Shown in pieces: positions 21,625 through 31,638 of a stretch of DNA of 64,000 nucleotides; position 1 is the stretch's first letter, and each line of letters opens with the position of its first letter. The notes beneath the pieces were generated by a model. The model did no database searches. It was not told the DNA's origin and worked only from the letters and a program-made list of their open reading frames with translations. This stretch comes from an uncultured Balneolaceae bacterium (GTDB lineage: Bacteria; Bacteroidota; Rhodothermia; Balneolales; Balneolaceae), in assembly GCA_913057825.1 (NCBI GenBank), contig CAJXOW010000006.1, positions 1 to 64,000 on the forward strand. Reading direction: 5' to 3'. The position numbers and the translations under genes are program-made.

Positions 21625-23019
21625 TTAATAGCTAAGTGATTTCTGTAGTTCTTCCAGGGTGATATCATCGTTCAGTTCCCCGATATAGTAATTCAACAGT
21701 TCTTTTTGGAAGAGATAGTTATAGACCGCCTGAATCCGATTCGATTGCGCTTGAACATAGTTGGCATTTGCTTGATTTAGTTCAATGAAGGAAGCACTGC
21801 CGACATTGTAGCGTTCTTGCTGGGTGCAATAGGCCAGTTCGGCTGCCCGAAGTGCCTCACGAGTGCTTTCCAGTCGTTGTATAATCGATTCATAGTTATT
21901 ATAAGCCTGGGTAACTTCCTGTACGACCTGCATCTCCAGGTTATCCAGTTGCAGACGGGCATTTTTATAGGAGATTTTTTGCTGCTGTATCTGGGAACTG
22001 ATGTTGTAATTGCTGAAAATCGGAATGTTGACATTGAAACCAAGCGACCGGTTAATATTGAGATCGAAAAACTGGTCCGAGAAATCGACCGCGGTACCGC
22101 GCAGACCACGTTGCCGGTCGTTATAACTCGATCGGATTGAAGTGCTAAGGCTTATCGAGGGATATCGGTTGGCCTGGGAAACCTCCACCTGGTGTTGGTT
22201 GGCAGTGACCTGGTATTTTTGTCGCTGAAGATCATCCCGGTTATTGATGGCTGCATCGATCAGTTGTTGAAGACTATACGACTTGGGAGTAATACGTGTA
22301 GAGTCGATTGAAATGTCAGGTTCTACGAAGTCGTATCTCCCTTCGGGACTTAGTTGCATCTGCCGTAATAATTGAATACGGCTCATTTTGACCGAATTTT
22401 GAGTATTGGTCACCGCCAGTTTGTTGTTGGCGACGGTCGACTGTTGATTGTAGAGGTCCGCTTTGGGAAGCGCGCCCAGATTTACCTGTTCCTTGATTTT
22501 TTTAAGGCGGTCTTGGGAGATCTCCAGGTTTTGCTGATCAATACGGAGCAGTTGTTTGTTCAACAGCAGATCCAGGTATCGGGAAGCTGTTTCAAAGATG
22601 ACCGTTTCCCGGATGCGATCGACATTTTGCTGCTGAGCCTGGGCGTTATATTGGCTGCTCTTCAGAGAATTGTAGTTCTGAAAACCGGAAAACAGATTCA
22701 CACTTGCATTGGCCCCGCCGCTCACTCCATTCGTGGTTGCGTCCACAATATTACCCGTGTTTTCGTTAAACTGCCGTCCGATTCGCTGCGAACCGCCGAA
22801 GCTGGCACTCAGCGAGGGTAGGTAGTCGGCCTTGGCACTTTGAACCTGCATTTGGGCCGCACTTTCATTGTTTTCAGCCTGTTTCAGGGAATAATTGTTA
22901 TCAAGGGCAATGTCGATGGCGTTCCTTAAACTGATGCGCCGTGTATCCTGGGCTGTAGATGATTGCGCGTATGTCAGGGAAGTGAGGAAGAGAAGAATGA
23001 ATATGTAAATTCGTTTCAT
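21625..23019 (-). CDS. TolC family outer membrane efflux protein
   Basis: This is the outer-membrane and periplasmic tunnel component of the efflux system. I place the start at the Met encoded at 23019 because it begins a clean signal peptide (MKRIYIFILLFLTSLTYAQ). The longer frame from 23064 adds 15 unlikely residues in front of it. The remaining 460 or so residues show the two repeated TolC halves, with long Gln/Asn-rich helices (ARQLQLDNLEMQVVQEVTQAYNNYE type) and paired beta segments. It is the first gene of the minus-strand operon, with 84 bp to the adaptor gene. Confidence 0.88.
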   Translation of the reverse strand: MKRIYIFILLFLTSLTYAQSSTAQDTRRISLRNAIDIALDNNYSLKQAENNESAAQMQVQSAKADYLPSLSASFGGSQRIGRQFNENTGNIVDATTNGVSGGANASVNLFSGFQNYNSLKSSQYNAQAQQQNVDRIRETVIFETASRYLDLLLNKQLLRIDQQNLEISQDRLKKIKEQVNLGALPKADLYNQQSTVANNKLAVTNTQNSVKMSRIQLLRQMQLSPEGRYDFVEPDISIDSTRITPKSYSLQQLIDAAINNRDDLQRQKYQVTANQHQVEVSQANRYPSISLSTSIRSSYNDRQRGLRGTAVDFSDQFFDLNINRSLGFNVNIPIFSNYNISSQIQQQKISYKNARLQLDNLEMQVVQEVTQAYNNYESIIQRLESTREALRAAELAYCTQQERYNVGSASFIELNQANANYVQAQSNRIQAVYNYLFQKELLNYYIGELNDDITLEELQKSLSY

Positions 23020-23589
23020 ATCAGGATGAATTTTCTGCGACTCGCATGTAACTGCTCCCTGCAAGGATCAAAGCGAGTATTAATGGTACAATTTATTGGT
23101 ACGATACGATAAATCAGCTATGATGTTGCAATATTTATTAAAAGTAAAAAATTGGTAAACGATTAGAGCAGTACTTCTTTTATTCAAAGTAAGCTTAGGA
23201 GTTATTTTGTTAAATTTGAAATAAATGAGATAAAAGGGAGTCTGCGGGGGATGAACCGTAATTATCGTTGGATCAATTTGACATGACCGGTAATTCGGCT
23301 TTGTAAATCGGGCTGAACGGCTACAGAATAGTTTTTCATATCCTCGTCTAATTTCCACTTGAACCCGTTCAACGATGATGAAACGAACCATTTAACGGGT
23401 TCATCCACGGCAGGTGCCATCATCAAGTTATATCCTCAAAGTTTTTAGGTCTCATTAATGTCCTTGTGAATAAGCATCTTGTCGCGGCATTATTGTTGTT
23501 AATCGAAGAAATTAGGAAAAATTTACAACAGATAATACCCTTAATTATAAAGTCGCTCTTGTAATATCTCGATTTTAGCTAAAAACAAA
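23020..23589. other. Divergent intergenic region between efflux operon and LytS/LytTR genes
   Basis: This 570-bp AT-rich gap must hold the promoters of both the efflux operon and the sensor kinase operon. A 103-codon minus-strand frame inside it (23080-23391) has no recognisable character and looks spurious. The only structure I can point to is the 10-bp inverted repeat listed separately at 23360-23403. I could not assign a confident promoter. Confidence 0.5.
23360..23403. repeat. Inverted repeat with 10-bp arms (possible operator or hairpin)
   Basis: TGAACCCGTT (23360-23369) is matched perfectly by AACGGGTTCA (23394-23403), with 24 bases between. The left arm itself lies in a smaller palindrome, TTGAA-CCCG-TTCAA. 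It sits about 190 bp before the sensor kinase gene and about 340 bp before the TolC gene. LytTR regulators usually bind paired direct repeats, so binding by the neighbouring regulator is only a guess. Confidence 0.45.
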
Positions 23590-24627
23590 ATGTATACCAA
23601 ACAAAAAGTAAAACGCATTTTGCTGAACGAGGTTAGCATCTTTATCTATCTCTGGCTGGTCTTGTTTCTGTTTACGTTAATATTCGGCAGGGGACGCAAC
23701 CAGTTTGTGATGAGTGCTATTCATTTGGCGTTTACGTTGAACTCGGTGGCCATGACCACCTTGAATAATTTTGTGTTAATGCCCCGGTTTTTGATTAAGG
23801 GGAGATATGTGACCTATTTTTCGCTTGCGGTATTGTTGATTGTTTGTTTTGGGATATCGGAAGAGTTTTTGATCGAACCACTGCTTATGGATTCGGCCCG
23901 GGGAGGCGCCTCATTGAGGGGGCTGAGCTTTGCTGCTTTTAAATCACTATTCATCGTATCCCTTTTTAGTGCCTACAAACTGATATGGGATTACCAACAG
24001 AAACAGCAGCGACTTGAACAATTGGAGCGGGAAAAAGTCGAGAGTGAGTTAAAGTTTTTAAAGTCACAAATTAGTCCGCATGTGCTGCTGAATAATCTGA
24101 ATAATATCTATTCCTATGCCCTGGACCAATCGGAGAAAACGCCTGAGATGATCATTCGTCTATCGGAACTGATGCGTTATATGCTGTATGAGGCACGGGA
24201 GAAATGGGTTCCGTTGGAGAAAGAGATCGACTATCTTGCGGATTTTATTGAACTCCAGAAAATTCGGCTGGAAGATCGCGGCGAAATTGATTTTGAGGTG
24301 GAGGGATCACTGGATAACCATCGTATTGCTCCTCTGCTTCTGGTGGCATTCGTGGAAAACAGTTTTAAACACGGGATGGGAGTGCCTGACGATAAAGTTT
24401 ATATACGCATAAGTGTGCAAGTTGCGGAGGGGGAGTTGCGTTTTTATACTGAGAACAGTCGGGATCCCGATGTGGACGAACAAATGATTGAACTTGATAG
24501 TGAAAGGGGCATCGGGCTGACCAATGTAAAGAAAAGGTTGGAGTTGCTTTATCCCGACCGACACGAATTGCGGCTGGATCATGACCAATCGCGTTTTTAT
24601 GTATATTTGACGATACAACTTCAGTAA
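23590..24627 (+). CDS. LytS/YehU-type sensor histidine kinase
   Basis: This 345-residue inner-membrane sensor kinase has four hydrophobic segments in the first 130 residues (about 15-33, 45-62, 72-92 and 110-128) and no extracytoplasmic domain of note. A coiled segment leads to the His_kinase domain, where the phospho-acceptor H164 lies in LKSQISPHVLLNNLNNIY. This motif is the LytS-family form. The C-terminal ATPase has VENSFKHGM as its N box and a glycine-rich GIGLTNVKKRLELLY. The response regulator gene follows 10 bp downstream, so the two form an operon. Its stimulus is unknown. The divergent efflux operon next door is a natural candidate target. Confidence 0.9.
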   Translation: MYTKQKVKRILLNEVSIFIYLWLVLFLFTLIFGRGRNQFVMSAIHLAFTLNSVAMTTLNNFVLMPRFLIKGRYVTYFSLAVLLIVCFGISEEFLIEPLLMDSARGGASLRGLSFAAFKSLFIVSLFSAYKLIWDYQQKQQRLEQLEREKVESELKFLKSQISPHVLLNNLNNIYSYALDQSEKTPEMIIRLSELMRYMLYEAREKWVPLEKEIDYLADFIELQKIRLEDRGEIDFEVEGSLDNHRIAPLLLVAFVENSFKHGMGVPDDKVYIRISVQVAEGELRFYTENSRDPDVDEQMIELDSERGIGLTNVKKRLELLYPDRHELRLDHDQSRFYVYLTIQLQ

Positions 24628-24637
24628 TCAATTTAAA

Positions 24638-25363
24638 ATGGCCATTCGGTGTCTTATTGTTGATGATGAACCACCTGCCCAGCGAATATTGGAGCGTTAT
24701 ATAGGGGATATCCCCCATATGGAAATGGTTGGCAAGGTGACGCACCCTTCAGAGGCTTTGCATGTATTGCAGTCCGAGGAGGTCGATTTGATATTTCTGG
24801 ATATTAACTTGCCGCAGTTGTCCGGGTTGGAATTTTTGAAGACCGTAGATCGGCTTCCGGAAATTATTATCACCACCGCTTATCCTGAATATGCACTCGA
24901 TGGATTTGAATTGAATGTCCTCGATTACCTGGTTAAACCCATTTCATTTGACCGGTTTATGAAAGCGGTCTCCCGGATTCCCGGGGATGAAGGACGGGGT
25001 GAACAGATCCATGCCCAAAACGAGGATAGTGAAGCATCGAATAAGCGTTTAAGCTTTACGTTTATCAAATCGGACGGAGCAATTTATCGTGTTGATTACG
25101 AAAAAATTCTCTATATCGAATCAGATGGAGATTATGTGAATATTTATTTGGAGGATGGACATTATTATCTGCGGCAGACTTTGAAATATTGGCATGACCT
25201 GTTGCCCGAAAAAGATTTTTTCCGTGTGCACAAGTCGTTTATCGTGAATCTTTCCAAAATTAATGAAATTGTCGGGAACCGGATCAAAATGGGCGATGAA
25301 GTGATACCGATCGGCCGCAATTACAAATCGGATTTTTTGGATCGAATTGATGAATTAATGTGA
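24638..25363 (+). CDS. LytTR-family response regulator
   Basis: This 241-residue transcription factor is the partner of the upstream LytS-like kinase. The receiver domain occupies residues 1-115, with the acidic pair at VDDEPPAQR, phospho-acceptor D55 in IFLDINLP, a Thr in ITTAYPEYA and the Lys in YLVKPISFDRF. A short linker leads to a LytTR DNA-binding domain (about residues 140-241) with ILYIESDGDYVNIYLEDG and FFRVHKSFIVNL, which are hallmarks of that fold. It ends 90 bp before the transaldolase gene. Confidence 0.92.
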   Translation: MAIRCLIVDDEPPAQRILERYIGDIPHMEMVGKVTHPSEALHVLQSEEVDLIFLDINLPQLSGLEFLKTVDRLPEIIITTAYPEYALDGFELNVLDYLVKPISFDRFMKAVSRIPGDEGRGEQIHAQNEDSEASNKRLSFTFIKSDGAIYRVDYEKILYIESDGDYVNIYLEDGHYYLRQTLKYWHDLLPEKDFFRVHKSFIVNLSKINEIVGNRIKMGDEVIPIGRNYKSDFLDRIDELM

Positions 25364-25453
25364 CTTTAAAATGATAGCGACCAAAAAATTTCTTACCTTT
25401 CTGCCAGTCAGTCGGATGTGCATAAATCAACCCCTAACCAAAAACGGTAAAAC

Positions 25454-26119
25454 ATGAAATTTTTTATAGACACGGCTTCATTGGATGAAATTCAGGAAGC
25501 TCATGATCTAGGCGTGCTGGATGGAGTTACGACCAACCCGACCCTCTGTTACCGGGAAGGCGTAGAGGATTTTGAAGGTCACATTGCCAAAATATGTGAC
25601 ATTGTTGATGGTGATGTGTCTGCCGAAGTTATCGGTACCGAATATGAAGATATCGTGGCGGAAGCCCGTAATCTTGTTAAAATCGCTGACAATGTAGTCG
25701 TTAAGGTACCGTTGATCAAAGACGGTATTAAGGCTATCAAGACGTTGTCGAACGAAGGTATTCGCATCAATTGCACCTTGTGCTTTTCTCCCACGCAGGC
25801 CCTGATTGCGGCCAAGGCAGGTGCGACGTATATATCTCCGTTTATCGGTAGGGTGGACGACATATCCACCGACGGGATGCAGCTGATTGAGGATATTGTG
25901 CAGATTTACGATAATTATGATCTGGATACGGAAATTCTGGCGGCCAGTATTCGCCATCCCCATCATGTTTTGGATGCCGCGCGACTGGGTGCCGATGTGG
26001 CCACGATGCCGTTTGAAGTTATTGAAAAACTGCTGGAGCATCCGCTGACCGACCGCGGACTGGAGCGCTTCTTGAACGATTGGGATCAATTGCAGGAAAA
26101 CCTGAAAGCTGCAGAATAG
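25454..26119 (+). CDS. Transaldolase / fructose-6-phosphate aldolase-like protein
   Basis: This small class I aldolase of 221 residues belongs to the FSA/TalC group. It either transfers dihydroxyacetone units in the pentose phosphate pathway or cleaves fructose 6-phosphate. It begins [13 protein letters not shown] and has GVTTNPTL. The Schiff-base lysine K84 lies in [15 protein letters not shown], and [32 protein letters not shown] is split across residues 112-145. The phosphate-binding Ser/Arg segment reads [10 protein letters not shown]. Short transaldolases and FSA cannot be separated reliably by eye, and most such genomic copies act as transaldolases. It is convergent with rlpA, with only 6 bp between the stops. 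Confidence 0.85.
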   Translation: MKFFIDTASLDEIQEAHDLGVLDGVTTNPTLCYREGVEDFEGHIAKICDIVDGDVSAEVIGTEYEDIVAEARNLVKIADNVVVKVPLIKDGIKAIKTLSNEGIRINCTLCFSPTQALIAAKAGATYISPFIGRVDDISTDGMQLIEDIVQIYDNYDLDTEILAASIRHPHHVLDAARLGADVATMPFEVIEKLLEHPLTDRGLERFLNDWDQLQENLKAAE

Positions 26120-26125
26120 CGGTTT

Positions 26126-26821
26126 TTAAGCCTCTTTTTCATTATCCAGCTGCTTCACAAACCCTTGATGCCCTTTCTTTTTTAGGCGCTTAAGTCGTTT
26201 TGCAGCAGATTTCCAGTTATTAAATTCACCAAAGTAAATGCGGTACACCGTATTTCCCTTTATCTGGACTTCCTCGATCCTGCTGCCTTTGATGTCCTCG
26301 CTTTTCTTGCGGGCACTGGAGCGATCTGCATAAGCTCCCAACTGGATCGTGTAAGTGGGATGTTTATTCGGTAGATTCTTACTCTTGATATTATTGCCTT
26401 TATCCAGGATGTACAGATGTACCGGTGCCGTGCCGGGTCCAATCATATCGATTTTCCGTGCAGCTTTCTTGGACAGGTCAATAATGCGATCATCTACAAA
26501 GGGTCCGCGGTCGTTTATACGAACGATCGTGGATTGTCCATTGCGCAGATTAACCACACGAACCTTGCTGTTAAAGGGCAGCGAGCGGTGGGCGGCCGTC
26601 ATCGACTCCATATCGTATCGTTCCCCGTTGGCGGTAAATTTGCCGTGAAATTTGGGGCCGTACCAGCTGGCGGTACCCTGTTGAAACGCTTCTCCCTCTT
26701 CCACTTCTTCCAGGTTTTTCGTCGGTGGCGAGCTCCGGGTCGATTTTTTGGCTAGTCCACATCCCCCTAAAATTAATATGCAACAGGCCATGCAAAGATG
26801 CGTTCGGTATCGTTTGATCAT
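26126..26821 (-). CDS. rlpA: RlpA-family lipoprotein with SPOR domain
   Basis: This is a cell-envelope lipoprotein of the septal ring lytic transglycosylase family. The signal peptide ends in the lipobox LILGGC (Cys about residue 21). The double-psi beta-barrel domain spans about residues 45-135 and has GTASWYGPKFHGKFTANGE, the segment MTAAHRSLPF and the catalytic-type Asp region VRINDRGPFVDDRIIDLS. The C-terminal SPOR domain (about residues 155-228) has YTIQLGAYADRSSARK and should bind denuded septal peptidoglycan. The 231-residue length fits. It stands alone between a transaldolase gene (convergent) and a 668-bp gap. Confidence 0.9.
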   Translation of the reverse strand: MIKRYRTHLCMACCILILGGCGLAKKSTRSSPPTKNLEEVEEGEAFQQGTASWYGPKFHGKFTANGERYDMESMTAAHRSLPFNSKVRVVNLRNGQSTIVRINDRGPFVDDRIIDLSKKAARKIDMIGPGTAPVHLYILDKGNNIKSKNLPNKHPTYTIQLGAYADRSSARKKSEDIKGSRIEEVQIKGNTVYRIYFGEFNNWKSAAKRLKRLKKKGHQGFVKQLDNEKEA

Positions 26822-27489
26822 TATTATCCGATAAGTGTATAAACTGATATTATTTATTATAGAAATTTTGGTAAATGAACATCATGTATACTGATTATCC
26901 TGCTTACGTATGAGTGGAAATTGATGGCGGAGAAATACGACCCTCCCAGCAACAGGACCTACTTAATATAAGCATATTCAAAATATTTACGAATAGTTTG
27001 CCTGAGTATGAATGGAATGCACCGGGCATTCTACAGGAAAATCGGATAAATAATATTCAAGAGGTCTATAAAAATCGGGCGGGGGGCCGAAGTATTAAGT
27101 TTTGCGGTAAATAGATGAAAAATATATTAATGTTGACAGGCCTTTATCTTGGACTGCAGATATCTAAACGAACTCAAAAAGAGAAAAACTTTCGAACGAG
27201 GAACCGTCGCCCGATTTTCATAGACCTCTTGAAAAAAAGTATAATAATTCGGGTGTTTTTGGGTTTATAGGTCTAAGAATTGCCCGGGTTTTACTTTACC
27301 TTATGATTCGATATGTTTCGCTTTGGGAGTCGCCCGGATTTTATGGAGCACTAAACCCGAATGCCTTTGGGAAGACAAATGTGTTTGCCGTGATGGCGGG
27401 CCATCATCGTAAGATAATTTCTCTTGAAGAGAAGTTGTAAGGTTTCCGGGCACAGAAAATAAGTTTGTTTGAGCAGCGTCGAAAACCAG
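26822..27489. other. Long intergenic region upstream of the SCO1/cox genes
   Basis: This 668-bp gap has no convincing gene. A 66-codon plus-strand frame (26914-27114) has no family features. TAGACCT (27221-27227) and AGGTCTA (27269-27275) form a 7-bp inverted repeat 41 bases apart. A TTGACA occurs at 27133-27138 but lacks a matching -10 at normal spacing. Nothing else could be identified. Confidence 0.45.
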
Positions 27490-28374
27490 ATGAATTCGGA
27501 GCGAATCGTTTATACATTTCAAAATAACAGCCGTCGCAGGCGGTACAGTGCCTGGATAGGGTTAATAAGCTGTATCGTGATGGGAGTGTGGCTTCTATTT
27601 TATCCGTTGACCGGTTTTGCCCAGCTCAACCGTGATAAACCCGATGCTGTAAAAGGGGTGGGAATTCAAGAGAAACTCGGTGATTACATTCCTTCAGATA
27701 TAGAGCTGATAGACTCACGCGGAGATACGGTCTCGATGGGGACGCTTTTTAAACAGGGCAAACCGATCTTGCTGAATCCGGGCTATTATCAATGTCCCCA
27801 GCTATGCAGCCTTATTCGCACGGGGGTTTTTGATGCCGTTAAAGATTTGAATTGGACCCCGGGAAAAGACTATACAATTGTTTCATTCAGTTTTGACTCG
27901 ACCGAGACAACGAAATTGGCAGATTCTGTTAAGAAACACTATATTAAGCGTTTTGATCGAAAAGGAGTGGATGATGGCTGGTATTTCATGACCGGCGCGG
28001 GCGGGCAGGTAAGGCGTCTGACAAACTCGGTGGGATATGGTTTTAAATATGATGATTCGCAAAGCCAGATCGCTCATCAGTCGGCTATCATTTTTACCAG
28101 TCCGAAGGGCAAGATTACACGCTACCTGTACGGTATTAATTATGAAACCCTGGATGTAAAAAATGCTCTATACAAGGCCGCCGATGGCAAGATTGGAAGT
28201 ACGGTAGAGCGTATTGTTTTGTCTTGTTATCAGTATAATCCAGATAAGGAAAGTTATGTTCCGATGGCTTTCCGAATAATGAAGTTGGGAGGAATAGCTA
28301 CAGCAATTATATTGGGTGGAGCGCTTTCGATATTCTGGATCAGGGAACGGGTTAAGAAAAAGGATAAATCGTAA
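27490..28374 (+). CDS. SCO1/SenC-family copper chaperone
   Basis: This membrane-anchored thioredoxin-like protein delivers copper to, or reduces, the CuA site of cytochrome oxidase subunit II. I use ATG 27490 (295 residues); a TTG at 27469 would add seven residues. The N-terminal segment at residues 20-45 is a signal anchor. The copper-binding CxxxC is C102-P-Q-L-C106, and the distal His is in SQIAHQSAIIF. Unusually for a minimal SCO protein, there is a second hydrophobic segment near the C-terminus (about residues 265-285, GGIATAIILGGALSIFWI) followed by a Lys/Arg-rich tail. It lies 12 bp upstream of coxB in the same operon, which supports a role in caa3 oxidase assembly. Confidence 0.88.
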   Translation: MNSERIVYTFQNNSRRRRYSAWIGLISCIVMGVWLLFYPLTGFAQLNRDKPDAVKGVGIQEKLGDYIPSDIELIDSRGDTVSMGTLFKQGKPILLNPGYYQCPQLCSLIRTGVFDAVKDLNWTPGKDYTIVSFSFDSTETTKLADSVKKHYIKRFDRKGVDDGWYFMTGAGGQVRRLTNSVGYGFKYDDSQSQIAHQSAIIFTSPKGKITRYLYGINYETLDVKNALYKAADGKIGSTVERIVLSCYQYNPDKESYVPMAFRIMKLGGIATAIILGGALSIFWIRERVKKKDKS

Positions 28375-28386
28375 CTATCAGTTTAT

Positions 28387-29337
28387 ATGGATTTTCTTAA
28401 TGATTTTTTACTGCCGCCGGCAAAATCGACACACGCCGATGCGGTGGATAAATTATTCGGTTTCGTCAATTTTGTAAGCGTAATTCTGATTGTCGGAATT
28501 ACGATTGCCGTCCTTTATTTCGTTTATAAATATTACCGGAAGTCGGAAAATGAGGTTACACCGATTATTCGTCAGAACGTCCCCCTTGAAGTGGCGTGGA
28601 CCATTATTCCACTTTTCCTGGTGTTTATCGTATTTGGTTGGGGCTTCAAGGGTTATATGGAATTGACTCAGGTTCCGGAAGATGCCTACGAAATTCACGT
28701 AACGGCACAAAGATGGCTTTGGAAGTTTGAATACCCGAATGGGGCCACGACCACCAATGAACTTCATGTCCCCGCCAACCGACCGGTTAAGTTGCTGATG
28801 CAGTCAAAGTCGGGCGATGTAATCCACTCTTTTTACGTTCCCGACTACCGGATCAAGAAAGATGTTTTGCCCAATCAATATACGCAGGTATGGTTTAATG
28901 TAAAGGAACCCGGTGAATCGGACCTGTTTTGCGCCGAATACTGCGGAACGGGACATTCCGATATGACGGGAACCGTAATCGCTCACTCCGAGGACGAGTA
29001 TGAAGAGTGGCTGGCCGATGCGGGATCGGGATCGATGAAAGATTTACCGCCGGTTGAACGCGGTGAAAAACTGTTTACTCAGAATGCTTGTCAAACCTGT
29101 CACTCGCTTGACGGATCACGTAAAACCGGTCCCACAGTAAAAGGGCTGTTTGGCAGTGAGGAAGAAATGGAAAGCGGGCAGACGATCACCGTTGACGAGA
29201 ACTACCTGCGGGAGTCCATTTTGAACCCCAATGCCAAGATTGTTGCCGGCTATGCAGCGGTTATGCCGTCGTTTAAGGGACAGTTGAGCGACGATCAGAT
29301 TGATGCAATTATTGAATATATCAAAGCACAAAAGTAA
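28387..29337 (+). CDS. coxB: Cytochrome c oxidase subunit II with fused cytochrome c domain (caa3-type)
   Basis: This subunit takes electrons from cytochrome c and passes them to subunit I through the binuclear CuA centre. Two TM helices lie near residues 25-48 and 70-92. The cupredoxin domain carries the CuA ligands in C182-AEY-C186-GTG-H190, with an earlier His in DVIHSFYVPDYRIK. A C-terminal cytochrome c domain has the haem motif C235-QT-C238-H239 and a likely axial Met in AAVMPSFKGQLSDDQ. This fusion defines caa3 oxidases. The 316-residue length fits. It is preceded by the SCO gene and followed by coxA after 6 bp. Confidence 0.95.
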   Translation: MDFLNDFLLPPAKSTHADAVDKLFGFVNFVSVILIVGITIAVLYFVYKYYRKSENEVTPIIRQNVPLEVAWTIIPLFLVFIVFGWGFKGYMELTQVPEDAYEIHVTAQRWLWKFEYPNGATTTNELHVPANRPVKLLMQSKSGDVIHSFYVPDYRIKKDVLPNQYTQVWFNVKEPGESDLFCAEYCGTGHSDMTGTVIAHSEDEYEEWLADAGSGSMKDLPPVERGEKLFTQNACQTCHSLDGSRKTGPTVKGLFGSEEEMESGQTITVDENYLRESILNPNAKIVAGYAAVMPSFKGQLSDDQIDAIIEYIKAQK

Positions 29338-29343
29338 CACCTT

Positions 29344-31116
<1,773 letters not shown>

Positions 31117-31186
31117 CTATAATATGATCTTCCATTAAGCTGGCCCTGCGGGGTCATTCGGTTGACACGGCTTTAATATGCATGCG

Positions 31187-31474
31187 TCAGAATATACCCA
31201 GGTGATGTTTGCGCCGGTCTTCTATATTGTAAGCATGCCAGGCGGTAGCGCCGACATAAAAGAATGGGACCGATAAACTTATTCCAGCCGTGGCAAATGC
31301 CGAAATTAATCCAACCCATATAATGGTAAAACTGAGTAACAGAAGCGTTGCTCCCAATCCAATGTAGCCTTTGTAGATATGGCCGAGGCCCGGCACAATG
31401 CTCAAAGCCGTTGCCATCTGATTGCGGTGTCTTACCTTTTTGGGCGTAACATGTTGGGATTGCGTGCTAGTCAT
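31187..31474 (-). CDS. Small membrane protein with TM2-like PGLGHIYKG motif
   Basis: This 95-residue protein has two adjacent hydrophobic helices (about residues 38-60 and 62-80). They are preceded by ATALSIVPGLGHIYKGYIG, the pattern seen in TM2-domain and related small membrane proteins. The N-terminus is Lys/Arg/His-rich and the C-terminus ends in a charged His-containing tail. The function is unknown. It is convergent with coxA and divergent from the T9SS gene at 31639. The TM2 assignment is by motif only. Confidence 0.7.
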   Translation of the reverse strand: MTSTQSQHVTPKKVRHRNQMATALSIVPGLGHIYKGYIGLGATLLLLSFTIIWVGLISAFATAGISLSVPFFYVGATAWHAYNIEDRRKHHLGIF

Positions 31475-31638
31475 AATAACACCTCCATGTGTTATCTACT
31501 TACCATTAAATATACGAATTATTAAGATTAAAAGATATGATTACCCTATATTGAAACGTTGGAGAGTGGTTTTTCGGCAAGAAAGCAGGATCGCTTTTCG
31601 TTGTAGGGAGCGAAATTACTCTTTTAAAATTTTATTTA

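Noticed and set aside
23080..23391. 103-codon minus-strand frame before the TolC gene
   Set aside because: It has low-complexity AT-rich codons, no signal or domain, and lies in the expected promoter region.
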